DNA from: Ochrobactrum chromiisoli
GTDB lineage: Bacteria; Pseudomonadota; Alphaproteobacteria; Rhizobiales; Rhizobiaceae
DNA: 64,000 nt
Assembly (NCBI RefSeq): GCF_026241335.1
Contig: NZ_JAPHAV010000012.1
Span: 59,606-123,605, forward strand
Direction of reading: 5' to 3'
Each line of letters begins with the position of its first letter. Within the stretch, counting starts at the first letter, position 1. This document shows, one piece after another, positions 17,982-27,100 of this stretch. The notes under the pieces are model-generated. The model was given only the letters and a program-made list of their open reading frames with translations. It made no database searches and was not told the origin of the DNA. Position numbers and translations under genes: made by a program.

Positions 17982-18306
17982 TTAATCAAGATCTCATAGT
18001 TTCTAGAATTTTTGGAATCAAACCAGCGATTATTCACTACTGAACATCAGACGACCTCACAGATCATGATCGACGGCGTAAATCAATGACGCCTTCTGTA
18101 ATTTTCAGTCAGAATGCCGTTGCTCCGTTTAGCACCGTTAACTGGAATCCCCGATTGCGATGTGATTAAAGGACTTGAATGGGAACCCTCTTTGTCGGCC
18201 TTTGATGCGTGAGAAGGAACAGACTCGATTGAGCACTCCTTATTAGACAATCAATGTGCACACGCTTCTAATCGTAGACACGTTCTCGATCGAGCACAAA
18301 AAATTC
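17982..18306. other. Gene-free stretch
   Basis: About 325 nt with no supported ORF. A weak GGCGT/ACGCC hairpin near 18074-18092 is the only structure noticed. Confidence 0.35.
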
Positions 18307-18651
18307 TCAAGGAGCAGACAATCGGTCGATGAGGTTGGTTGCTCTTTTTAGTGCGGCCTTTACTGTATTGAGTTCGACAGACACTTGAAACGCATTTCGC
18401 CGACTTAAACGCAAAACAGCGTGAAAAACAGCGTCAGAATGTTCGGCCAGCACGACCAATTGCCATCCGCTTGGCGCGCGCGTGCCCGACAGCCAATATT
18501 TGGCAGTCCGATCACTTGCCCCTGTCCATTTCGTGATTTCTTTAGCCGCTTTGCGACTATCGCCAAGTTCCGATTTTAACGCGATTGACATCTCTTCTAG
18601 AAAAATACGCCGCGCTTGCTTCAGAACATCTGTGCCTTTTTTAGGAACCAT
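18307..18651 (-). CDS. Small HTH-type DNA-binding protein
   Basis: About 114 residues from ATG 18651, which has AAGGG upstream; the frame extends further without a ribosome site. The segment AAKEITKWTGASDRTAKYWLSGTRAPSGWQLVVLA has the spacing of a helix-turn-helix followed by a wing-like turn. It is divergent from the serine recombinase gene with ~60 nt between, so it probably controls that gene. The family is not named. Confidence 0.6.
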   Translation of the reverse strand: MVPKKGTDVLKQARRIFLEEMSIALKSELGDSRKAAKEITKWTGASDRTAKYWLSGTRAPSGWQLVVLAEHSDAVFHAVLRLSRRNAFQVSVELNTVKAALKRATNLIDRLSAP

Positions 18652-18710
18652 TGTTCTTACCCTTATGGTGTATATTAATCCTTTAATCAGCTTTTCCGCC
18701 AAGAAAGACG

Positions 18711-20276
18711 ATGATTATTGATTGGAGTCACCAAACAGGTCCCATCTTAATGCCTCCCGTGTCGGCGGCAGCCTATGTTCGTATGTCTACAGATCATCAG
18801 CGCTATTCAACCGACAATCAGCTTGCCGTAATTCAATCCTATGCCGAGAAGCACAATTATGAAATTGTTCAACTCTATGCTGACGAAGGTAAGAGCGGCC
18901 TCAGTCTCCGAGGACGTGACGCATTAACGGGTTTACTTTTCGACATTGAAGTCAATCACGTTAATTACAAGGCTCTCCTCGTATACGACGTTAGCCGCCT
19001 CGGACGATTTCAAGATCCTGACGAAGCTGCGGAAATTGAGCTGAAATGCAAACGTGCCGGTGTCTCGGTGCATTATTGCGCAGAGCAGTTTTCGAATGAC
19101 GGCAGTATGGGCTCTTCCATCGTTAAAACACTAAAACGAGCCATGGCTGGCGAGTACAGTCGTGATCTTTCCGTCAAAGTTTATAATGGGCAAGTGCGGC
19201 TAATCCGATTAGGCTTTCGACAAGGTGGCGCTGCCGGTTACGGTCTGCGACGCATGTTAATCGATCAGCACGGCAATCAGAAAAGCGAACTTTTGCCAGG
19301 TCAGCAGAAGAGCATCGCGACTGACCGGGTCATTCTCGTTCCCGGCCCCGCCGAGGAACGGAAACTCGTGACGGAGATCTACGATCAGTTTGTTAATCAG
19401 AAACGCACGGAAGCCGAAATAGCCCAGCAATTGAACGAGATGCGCGTCCTGACCGATTTAAATCGGCAATGGACGCGCGGTACCGTTCATCAGGTACTTA
19501 TTAACGAAAAATACATCGGCAACAATGTTTGGGCGAAGACGTCTTTCAAACTAAAATCCAAACATGCTCGCAATCCCCCGGAAGAATGGATTCGAGCCAA
19601 CGGCGTCTTCGAACCAATTGTAACCGAAGAACTTTTCCAGAAAGCTACGAAAATTATTCTCGAGCGTTCTGCGCGATTGAGCGACGAGGCAATGTTGGAG
19701 AAACTGGCAAAGGTGTTTCGCGATACGGGCTATCTTTCTGGCTTGATAATAGATGAAGCGGAAGAATGTCCTTCAAGTAGCGCCTTTACTTATCGCTTCG
19801 GTAGTCTGCTTCGAGCCTATACATTAGTAGGGTTTGCGCCGGACAAAGATTACAGTTTCATTGAAATTAATAAGGCTTTGCGCCGCACACATCGCGATCT
19901 CATAGGCGAGCTCATCCTCGGCCTTCAGGTTGCCGGTGGGAGTGTAAACCAGGATCCAGAAACAGATCTGCTCACTATCAATGCTGAGTTTACAGTCTCA
20001 GTTATAATCGCGCGATGTCTAACGACGCCCAACGGCCACCTTCGATGGAAAGTCCGGCTCGACACAGAAATTCGCCCAGATTTTTCGCTCGTTGTTCGTA
20101 TGAACCAATCGAACTCCGCCGCTCACGATTACTATCTATTGCCAACGATGACGATTGAGCAAGCCGTGGTGCGTCTTTGTGAAGAGAACGGTTTATATTT
20201 CGACGCATTCCGCACTGAATCACTAGACAATTTTTATTCTTTGGCTGCTCGTGTTTCAATTTCGGAGGTTGCATGA
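18711..20276 (+). CDS. Large serine recombinase
   Basis: 521 residues. The N-terminal resolvase domain begins AAYVRMSTDHQRYSTDNQ with the nucleophile Ser in RMS, continues through YADEGKSGLSLRGR, and ends with DVSRLGRFQDP. A recombinase domain follows (RQGGAAGYGLRRMLID to RGTVHQVLINEKYIGNNVW). The C-terminal ~200 residues are not the usual zinc-ribbon/coiled-coil type and are unrecognised. The stop overlaps the start of the first ParB-like gene (ATGA). Integration or excision of the surrounding element is the expected role. Confidence 0.9.
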   Translation: MIIDWSHQTGPILMPPVSAAAYVRMSTDHQRYSTDNQLAVIQSYAEKHNYEIVQLYADEGKSGLSLRGRDALTGLLFDIEVNHVNYKALLVYDVSRLGRFQDPDEAAEIELKCKRAGVSVHYCAEQFSNDGSMGSSIVKTLKRAMAGEYSRDLSVKVYNGQVRLIRLGFRQGGAAGYGLRRMLIDQHGNQKSELLPGQQKSIATDRVILVPGPAEERKLVTEIYDQFVNQKRTEAEIAQQLNEMRVLTDLNRQWTRGTVHQVLINEKYIGNNVWAKTSFKLKSKHARNPPEEWIRANGVFEPIVTEELFQKATKIILERSARLSDEAMLEKLAKVFRDTGYLSGLIIDEAEECPSSSAFTYRFGSLLRAYTLVGFAPDKDYSFIEINKALRRTHRDLIGELILGLQVAGGSVNQDPETDLLTINAEFTVSVIIARCLTTPNGHLRWKVRLDTEIRPDFSLVVRMNQSNSAAHDYYLLPTMTIEQAVVRLCEENGLYFDAFRTESLDNFYSLAARVSISEVA

Positions 20277-21142
20277 TGTCTGCTACACCTGCCCAGAAGA
20301 TCGAGATGATACCCATTTCCAGTATCACGGTCATTAACGCCCGCAGTCGAAATCGAAAACAGTTTCGAGAAATCATCGACAATATCGGCCAGATCGGTTT
20401 GAAAAGGCCCATTACTGTCGCGCGTCGTATGACGTCTGAAGGACCCTGCTACGATCTAGTTTGTGGTCAAGGCCGTATTGAGGCCTTTATAGCGCTTGGC
20501 CAAGCCGAAGTTCCAGCACTTGTCGTCAACGCAAGAACCGAAGACTGTTACATCGCAAGCCTAGTCGAGAACTGTGCACGGCGTAAACTTCGGGCAGTCG
20601 ATTTATTGAACGATATCGCAGGTATGAATCGGCGCGGTCATTCTGTTCCGAAGATTGCACGAATGACGGGCCTCACGTCCGAATACATTTATGCAATTAT
20701 AAGTCTTATCGAAAAAGGGGAAGAACGGCTTCTCAAAGCTGTCGATTGTGGACAGATTCCATTCTCCATTGCATTGGAAATTGCTGGTGCGCAAGACCAC
20801 GAGATTCAATCTGCCTTACAGACCGCGTACGAAAGCAACCTTCTACGTGGACGCAAGCTAATACAGGCCAAGAGAATTGTCGAAATGCGTCGATTGCGAG
20901 GTAAGGGCCTAAAGGTCTATGACAGTCGAGCTCGACCAATGTCATCTGAAGCTATTCTCAAGGCATTCGAAGCCGATACGACAAAAAAGAAAATGCTGAT
21001 TAAGAGGGCCAATGCCGCCAAAAGCAGACTAGCATTCATAATTGCAGCCCTGAGAACGCTTCTTCTCGACAATCGGTTGAAGCCAATCTTGGAAGAGGAA
21101 GGATTGACAACCGTTCCTGAAGTTTTGGCTCGAAAGCTCTAA
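20273..21142 (+). CDS. ParB/RepB-like protein 1 of recombinase operon
   Basis: 289 residues. The N-terminal ParB/Srx domain has the nucleotide-binding arginine motif in CGQGRIEAFIALG and the box LVENCARRKLRAVDL. A helix-turn-helix follows (SVPKIARMTGLTSEYIYAIISL), with a RepB-like C-terminal helical domain. It is translationally coupled to the recombinase and lies 15 nt upstream of a second ParB-like gene. This trio is a recurrent arrangement on Rhizobiales mobile DNA; a role in element maintenance or recombination control is inferred. Confidence 0.85.
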   Translation: MMSATPAQKIEMIPISSITVINARSRNRKQFREIIDNIGQIGLKRPITVARRMTSEGPCYDLVCGQGRIEAFIALGQAEVPALVVNARTEDCYIASLVENCARRKLRAVDLLNDIAGMNRRGHSVPKIARMTGLTSEYIYAIISLIEKGEERLLKAVDCGQIPFSIALEIAGAQDHEIQSALQTAYESNLLRGRKLIQAKRIVEMRRLRGKGLKVYDSRARPMSSEAILKAFEADTTKKKMLIKRANAAKSRLAFIIAALRTLLLDNRLKPILEEEGLTTVPEVLARKL

Positions 21143-21157
21143 ATCTGGAGAACATTC

Positions 21158-22048
21158 ATGTCAAATAGCAGAAAAGATGGCCCCGTATCACTTGCTTTCG
21201 AAACCACCAGCCTTCGCATTTCTCTGGATTCCATTCTTCCCTTGAGGCCTATGACGCCAGCCGCGTTACGGTCTTCCAAGTACGCTCAAATAGCGGCTTC
21301 CATAGCGGAAATCGGCCTTATAGAACCGCCGGTCCTCGTTAGAGACAAGCAGAATGCTACCCAATTTCATCTTTTAGACGGTCATTTGCGTTTGGATGTT
21401 TTGCGCAAGAGGGGCGATACCGAGGTCGTATGCCTTGTTGCAACCGAAGACGAAGCCTTCACTTACAACAAAAGGATCAGCAGGTTGGCGACGATCCAAG
21501 AACATAAAATGATTATGAAGGCTATCGAAAAAGGTGTTTCAGAGGAACGCTTGGCTCGAGCACTGAACGTTAACATCAACAGCATCAGGGCTAAAAAACG
21601 ATTGCTTGACGGCATCTGTCCAGAGGCTGCCGAGCTGCTAAAAGACAGACACGTACCGTTGAATTCGATGTCTCAAATTAAAAAGCTGAAACCAATGAGG
21701 CAAATTGAAGTCGCCGAACTTATGATTGCGATGAACAATTATAGCCAAAGCTACGCGAATTCGCTTGTGCTATCGACACCCGAGAGCATGCTGATCGCCC
21801 CCAAAAAAGCCGCTAAGGGGCTAACACTTGAGCAGATTTCCAGAATGGAAAGCGAGACGGCAAACTTGGAAAAGGAGTTCAAGATTGCCGAAGAAGACTA
21901 CGGCAAAGATAACATCGATCTAGTTATTGCCACCGGATACGTCGGTCGATTGCTAGAGAACGTCCGTGTTGTCCGGCAACTTGCCCAATACTATCCGGAG
22001 ATACTGGCGGAGTTTCAACGAATAAGCGAAAACCGAAAGGCTGCATGA
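21158..22048 (+). CDS. ParB-like protein 2 of recombinase operon
   Basis: 296 residues with a ParB N-terminal domain (SILPLRPM to LLDGHLRLDVLRKRGDTEV). The usual GERR-type box is replaced by LDGHLRLDVL, and a central HTH (SEERLARALNVNINSIRAKKRLLDG) and a helical C-terminus follow. GGAG precedes the ATG. It is clearly related to, but diverged from, the preceding gene, so the two may act as a heteromer on a shared DNA site. No ParA partner is in the window. Confidence 0.82.
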   Translation: MSNSRKDGPVSLAFETTSLRISLDSILPLRPMTPAALRSSKYAQIAASIAEIGLIEPPVLVRDKQNATQFHLLDGHLRLDVLRKRGDTEVVCLVATEDEAFTYNKRISRLATIQEHKMIMKAIEKGVSEERLARALNVNINSIRAKKRLLDGICPEAAELLKDRHVPLNSMSQIKKLKPMRQIEVAELMIAMNNYSQSYANSLVLSTPESMLIAPKKAAKGLTLEQISRMESETANLEKEFKIAEEDYGKDNIDLVIATGYVGRLLENVRVVRQLAQYYPEILAEFQRISENRKAA

Positions 22049-22065
22049 AATTTATGTTGAAACGG

Positions 22066-22298
22066 CTATAGGTGCTTACGGGCCCTGATCGCGCGAACCC
22101 ACGTGTTATTGAACATAACAGCTCCGATGAGCAGCGCCACTGCGCCCAACGCGATCATGCCAACGGCTATCCCCTGGTCTCGAACTGCTGATAAAGCCAT
22201 CCAGATTTTTCAACCGTCTGAGCTGGTTTTCCAAGACGAAGAATGCCTTGGATGAGTGCTCCGAAACCGACGATCAACATGCAAACGCTTCTAATCAT
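22066..22298 (-). pseudogene. Small two-TM protein gene with frameshift
   Basis: From ATG 22298 the frame reads MIRSVCMLIVGFGALIQGIL, then ends at a TAG after ETRG. One extra G in the GGGG run near 22178 would continue it as IAVGMIALGAVALLIGAVMF to a stop at 22066, giving ~77 residues with two membrane segments. The simplest reading is a 1-nt deletion (or sequencing error) in a small membrane protein gene. Confidence 0.5.
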
Positions 22299-22339
22299 GG
22301 CGTGCAAATATCAGGTTTGCTCGATTGGATCCATATCGC

Positions 22340-22621
22340 TTACTGAGCTTTTGGCTTGTCGATGATCGGTGCGGCGGATTTGAAAATAAACGGAACTCTC
22401 ACCTTACCGACAATCAAGGTCTGATATGGCTGGCATTTTCCGTTTTTGTGAAGGCGGAATTCTATAACAGCGTCTCCAGACTGGTTGAGAGGCATCCTAA
22501 AACATTTGCGAACCTGATTTGAGAGACGGAAAGCCTCCTCACGGCTAGGTGGCTCATTGGCGAACGAAACACCGACACCCAGTGTTGCCATCAAGGCGAT
22601 GCCATACAGCGTGATCTTCAT
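22340..22621 (-). CDS. Small secreted protein, TonB-C-terminal-like
   Basis: 93 residues from ATG 22621, chosen because AGGAG lies 6 nt upstream; an in-frame TTG at 22627 would add two residues. Residues 1-22 are a signal peptide ending in VSFANEPP. The mature part has two Cys (CFRMP and GKCQP) and VIEFRLHKNG, a pattern like the C-terminal beta-domain of TonB-family periplasmic proteins. A periplasmic role is inferred. Confidence 0.6.
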   Translation of the reverse strand: MKITLYGIALMATLGVGVSFANEPPSREEAFRLSNQVRKCFRMPLNQSGDAVIEFRLHKNGKCQPYQTLIVGKVRVPFIFKSAAPIIDKPKAQ

Positions 22622-22627
22622 ACTCAA

Positions 22628-22981
22628 CTCCTGAAAGTTAACGTTCAGCGCACACGAGAGCTAAGACTGCTCCTTATGCCGGTTGCAACTTCTGTCGTGA
22701 ATCTCGAAGATAATAACGCTCCGATTTTTTTATGGTTAACTCAAATTTAGATATTGCAATCAAATTGAAATGCTGCCATATGCAGCGCCCTGAGCTTAAA
22801 CGCTCAAGCAAAAGGATAATATCACCATGATACGCAAACCGACTACCCAGTGGAGCACAAGCAAGGCCTAGTATTGGCGTCGGTTTAATACCCGTTGCGC
22901 AATTGCATCGGCTTATCCTTGTGTTCCCCATTTGACAGACTTTCGGCCATTCTGGCCACCAAAAGCTTTCAGGGGACAGCT
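22628..22981. other. Region upstream of the Tn7-like module
   Basis: About 350 nt with no supported gene. The left end of the transposon should lie here or further left, but I found no copy of the TTAA-centred repeats seen on the right side. A TTGACA at 22932-22937 could be the -35 box for the tns genes. Confidence 0.35.
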
Positions 22982-23840
22982 ATGAATTTTTCTCGTCAAG
23001 TATCTCGAAACATCAGTCTTCAACGTGCTGGTCTCGGTTTCATCGCCGAAGCTGACGCTTCACGTGATCTGCTGCAGCTCATTGACCAAGATTGTCACGG
23101 CCTGACCAAGGTCGGGGGCTTGGAAATATAAGGCGGCCTCATCCGAAAGTGGCGACTCTTCCATCAAGTTTTGGAAAGAACCCTGCCCTGGATTTGCAAC
23201 CCGTCAGCCTCAGCAGAAGAATGCCAAAACCGCTCGTGGTTCCACCGTTCATGACGTTACAGTTGTCTTCCATGAAAGTGAACTTGAGCACCGGGTTTCG
23301 ACATTAATTCAGGCGCGGCGAGACGTTCAGGAACTTCATTCACAGTACCCTGTAATGGGCTACGTCGACGCCGATGGCGTCCGACGAAAGCATATCTTTG
23401 ACTATTACGTGGTGCTGAAAAGCGGAGTGCAACTGGCCATTGCAGTTAAGCCGTTCAAGAAAAAGGCGGCCATGCAAGATGTGCTGGACCGCATTCAACA
23501 GGAAGGCTTGGAATGCATCGGGACACTGGGGGAGATTGAAGCTCGACACCCCGACATCAAGCTAAGACTTCTCACCGAAGTCGAGGCTAACATCGATGCA
23601 TTTCTGAACGCCATGAACATCCTACGCGCCCGTTCTCATTACAATGAGAGCGAGTATCTGGCTCTGGCCAATGAGATCAAGGACTGCCCAGGCCACTTCC
23701 GGTTTGGGCAATTGTTCAAGAACTGCACGAGCCGTTCAAGTCGCTGGACTGCGGCTTGGTCGCTTATCGACCACGAAATTATCAGGCCCGTGAATCCGGG
23801 ACAGATCAACGAACTCAGTTGGATGACTGTGGTTCGCTAG
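22982..23840 (+). pseudogene. tnsA: TnsA-like endonuclease, frameshifted
   Basis: The start MNFSRQVSRNISLQRAGLGF has AGGGG upstream but stops after 50 codons at 23129-23131. Removing one G from the GGGGG run at 23114-23118 restores one frame (LTKVGAWKYKAASSESG) that runs to 23840, about 285 residues. The downstream part has TnsA-like catalytic features: ESELEH (Glu), HIFDYYV (Asp) and AIAVKP (Lys). TnsA cuts the 5' strand during cut-and-paste transposition of Tn7-like elements. Whether the frame is truly broken, or the run is a base-calling error or a frameshift site, cannot be told here. Confidence 0.65.
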
Positions 23841-23879
23841 ACGACGACCAATACAGCTACGTTCAAAAAGGAGGTTAAC

Positions 23880-26096
23880 ATGAACAGCTATTTTGCACAG
23901 CCAGCCACATTCCAGCGCTCTTTGGTGAACATGCGCAAGGTCGACAGGCTTAGCTATAAGAACGCCCATTGGATTCCAGTTTGCAGAGGCAACGAGGGAT
24001 GGCACATCAAGAGGGACGACGACAGTCACGAAGTCGTTGTCGGCCATCAGGAGCTCTATAATGAAATTTCTGCCGGTCGCGCCTCGGTTCGGTATGGATA
24101 TCAGGAACCTGAGCAACAGAAGCTACGCATTATCTTCGGCGATAAAAAGTTCTCTGATTTCCCTGAGAAGGTTCAGAAGCTGGCTCTCGTTCGTGAAAAG
24201 CTGATCAACCGTTATGACGCGGAATTCCCGGAATATGGGCGGAAACGTTGGAATAATGAGAAGCTCCAGCGTCTTCTGAATACTTGGCACACCGATATCC
24301 AGGCAAGCCTTCTCCCAAGCGCCAGTCGCGCAGACAGGCCGATGGAGCTCACGTTCTATCGCGCCCCATCGGTCAAGACTTTCTGGAGGGATTACACCAA
24401 GTATCACGGATGCGGAGGCGACGTCCTCGGATTGGTTCAACGTCACCATGGTCCTGGAATCTATTATCGTTCCGCTGATCCGGAATCGATTGCTTTCGCT
24501 CATAGCGAAGCTCTTCGGTACATGGATAACAGGAAGAAATCGAAGGCACAGGTTTATCAGGATTATCTGGCCAAGCTTTTTGAGATGAATTCATCACCGG
24601 ATTCTCAGCTCAAAAAAGTTTCGCGCACAAAATTCGAGAGCATCATTGATGGTTTTGATGAGTACGCGAAGGTCGCTGGACGACACGGGGAGGCTTACGC
24701 CAAGAGACGACTTTCTTCCGTAAAGCGAAGCTTCCACTTCGAGGTGCCGGGTGACCGCATCGAGATGGACTTCTGGAATGTGGAATTGATGTCCTTGTTC
24801 GTGGAAACGGGGATGTGGTCCCTGTTACCAGAAAGCTACCGTAATCAGATCGGAAGCACTCGCATTTGGTTCGCTGCCGCCATCGACGTGTCCACTCGCT
24901 ATGTGTTGGCTTTTAAGGCGAGCACCAATCCGAATGCGGCCAATGCCGTCGAAGCAATCAGAATGATCATGTCCGACAAAACGCATATTTCCACTGCGTT
25001 GGGTTGCGAAACGCCCTGGATTGGGCGCCTTCGTCCTCGCCAGATCTATTGCGATAACGGCAAGGAGTTCGTCAGTCAGCGGACCCAGGAAGTTTTGAGG
25101 AATGCACGCATTGCGTTTACCCGTCCACCAGCGGGTGAACCACAAGCCAGACCATTTATCGAACGGCTTTTCAAAACCATTGGTCCAATGGTGGCGCATC
25201 ATTTTGATGGCCGAACCTTCGGTTCTATTCAGGAGAAAGGAGACTACAATCCAGAGGAGCGCCTAAGCCTGCAGAGTGATGAGCTGATCAAATTCTTCCT
25301 GTTCGCGATCTGCGATATCTATCACAACAAGAAGCATGCAGGGCTCGCAGATGGTACACCACACAATGCTTGGGTGAAGGCCACATCCCGATATCCAATC
25401 GACGTTGCGCCCGACGAAGAAGAAATGCTTCACATCTTCGGGGAGAAGGTTTCGCGACGGATTTCGTCCTATGGCGTGTCTTTCATGGGCATTCCTTATT
25501 CGAACGATGAGTTAACGCACCTACGCCTGAAACATGGTCAGACGGATTTTGAGATCAAGTACGATCCAGCGAATCTGCGGTCCATTGCCGTCTATGCAGG
25601 CAAGGATAAGGGCTGGTTCTCAGTCGAAAACCAGATTGGTCTGGATGACAACGTTTCGCTTGAGGAATGGATCGTAGCACGGCAGCAGCTTCGTCTGGCT
25701 AATGCCAAGGAAAGCGAGTCTGGTCTCGCCGCTATGTACCGGGCGATCAATAAATTGCGGACCTCCGGTGACGCCGCGATGATCAGGGCCAAGCTGGGTG
25801 CACGGTCATTGGATAGCAATGCACTGGCAAGACTCGAAGCCGAACTGTGCGGCAGTTGGATCGCAAAGCCGGACGACCAGATGCAGGGACTAGAAGCGCT
25901 CGCTTCTCTTCCGGGGGATCTGAAGCTCGCGGATGAATCGGCATTTGTCGAGTACCAAACAGTCCAGAAGAAAGAGATCGCAGCTGCAAAACGGGCTGCG
26001 AAAAGCGAGCAGCTGGAAACCAGAGCGAACAATACAGATACCGACCTTCAAACAAAAACCTCTGTTTCAAGGAGCGGCTATTACGACGAATTTTGA
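23880..26096 (+). CDS. tnsB: TnsB-like DDE transposase
   Basis: 738 residues with a retroviral-integrase-type core and Mu-transposase-like C-terminal domain. The DDE residues are in place: D297 (IEMDFW), D392 (CDNGKEF) and E428 (FIERLF). AAGGAGG precedes the ATG. It is the second gene of a tnsA-B-C-tniQ operon with overlapping ends. It joins the element's 3' ends to target DNA and should bind repeats in the transposon termini. Intact in length and motifs. Confidence 0.9.
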   Translation: MNSYFAQPATFQRSLVNMRKVDRLSYKNAHWIPVCRGNEGWHIKRDDDSHEVVVGHQELYNEISAGRASVRYGYQEPEQQKLRIIFGDKKFSDFPEKVQKLALVREKLINRYDAEFPEYGRKRWNNEKLQRLLNTWHTDIQASLLPSASRADRPMELTFYRAPSVKTFWRDYTKYHGCGGDVLGLVQRHHGPGIYYRSADPESIAFAHSEALRYMDNRKKSKAQVYQDYLAKLFEMNSSPDSQLKKVSRTKFESIIDGFDEYAKVAGRHGEAYAKRRLSSVKRSFHFEVPGDRIEMDFWNVELMSLFVETGMWSLLPESYRNQIGSTRIWFAAAIDVSTRYVLAFKASTNPNAANAVEAIRMIMSDKTHISTALGCETPWIGRLRPRQIYCDNGKEFVSQRTQEVLRNARIAFTRPPAGEPQARPFIERLFKTIGPMVAHHFDGRTFGSIQEKGDYNPEERLSLQSDELIKFFLFAICDIYHNKKHAGLADGTPHNAWVKATSRYPIDVAPDEEEMLHIFGEKVSRRISSYGVSFMGIPYSNDELTHLRLKHGQTDFEIKYDPANLRSIAVYAGKDKGWFSVENQIGLDDNVSLEEWIVARQQLRLANAKESESGLAAMYRAINKLRTSGDAAMIRAKLGARSLDSNALARLEAELCGSWIAKPDDQMQGLEALASLPGDLKLADESAFVEYQTVQKKEIAAAKRAAKSEQLETRANNTDTDLQTKTSVSRSGYYDEF

Positions 26097-26110
26097 GAAG
26101 GGCGGGACCA

Positions 26111-27100
26111 ATGAACACTGACGAATTGAAAGAACTCAAAAGACATATCTACGGCACGTATCTCGAAAGTCCGCGCGACAGAAAATTGCGCAATATGCTG
26201 CAAGGAATGGTTGATAACGTTGATGATCACCTGAACGGTGGCGGCGGTTCTCGGCAGACTGCATTATTTGTAATTGGTGAATCCGGGAGCGGCAAATCCC
26301 ATTCATTGAAACACCACTGTGGTCACATCGCAGAGTTTCAGCCGCGAGAAAATGAGTTTGGCGAAACCATCACGCCTTTTCTCAGTATCGAGGCATCAAG
26401 CTCATCAACCATGAAGGGGTTTGCAATCACACTGTTGTCCGCGATGGGGCTTCCAGCAAACTCCAAGCAGACTGAGACCCAGCTGTTTTCGGCTGTGAAA
26501 ACACAGTTGAAAGCGAGAGGTATTCTCTATCTGCACGTCGATGAGGCTCAACACCTCATTCGTCACGATAGTCAGAAGGTGATTACCGAAGTCCAGGACG
26601 GGCTGAAGAGCCTTATGCAGATTCCTGACTGGCCTTTGCATACGATCTTTTCGGGTGTGCCGGATCTTGCCAAATTGCTGACAAATGATCTCCAGCTCGC
26701 GAACCGTAGCAAGGTCATTCGCTATGTTGAGCAGAGCCCTACTGATGATCAGCAGTTCATCAACGATGCCATGACCAAAATTGCCGAACAGATCTGTGGC
26801 CTGAAGATTGCAGATGAACTGCGAGAAGCAGACTTTATGGGACGGCTGTGTCACTCGGCTCAAGGCGGCCTAGGCAAGATTGTTGAAACCATCCGTGCCG
26901 CTTGCGTCCTGACCGTGAAAAACGACAGGACGGTGCTCGAAAATCGTGCGTTTGCATTCGTCTATCAAGAATCGAGCGGTTGCCTGCCCGAACACAATAT
27001 CTTCTCAGCCCCACGTTGGTCAGAAATCTCGCCTGAACATGTGCTCGCCGATCTGTCTGCATCTAACGAACCCAAGAAAAAAGGAAGGACCAAGAAATGA
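26111..27100 (+). CDS. tnsC: TnsC/TniB-like AAA+ ATPase
   Basis: About 329 residues from ATG 26111, which sits behind an AAGGGCGGG ribosome site; an in-frame TTG at 26093 overlaps the tnsB stop. Walker A GESGSGKS is at residues 56-63 and Walker B LHVDEAQH around D144-E145. The family forms an ATP-dependent filament that links target selection by TniQ to the TnsB transposase. Its stop overlaps the tniQ start (ATGA). Confidence 0.9.
   Translation: MNTDELKELKRHIYGTYLESPRDRKLRNMLQGMVDNVDDHLNGGGGSRQTALFVIGESGSGKSHSLKHHCGHIAEFQPRENEFGETITPFLSIEASSSSTMKGFAITLLSAMGLPANSKQTETQLFSAVKTQLKARGILYLHVDEAQHLIRHDSQKVITEVQDGLKSLMQIPDWPLHTIFSGVPDLAKLLTNDLQLANRSKVIRYVEQSPTDDQQFINDAMTKIAEQICGLKIADELREADFMGRLCHSAQGGLGKIVETIRAACVLTVKNDRTVLENRAFAFVYQESSGCLPEHNIFSAPRWSEISPEHVLADLSASNEPKKKGRTKK

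Noticed and set aside
20273..22048. Plasmid replication/partition locus (repABC)
   Set aside because: Two ParB-like genes but no ParA/RepA or RepC; coupling to a serine recombinase fits a mobile element better.
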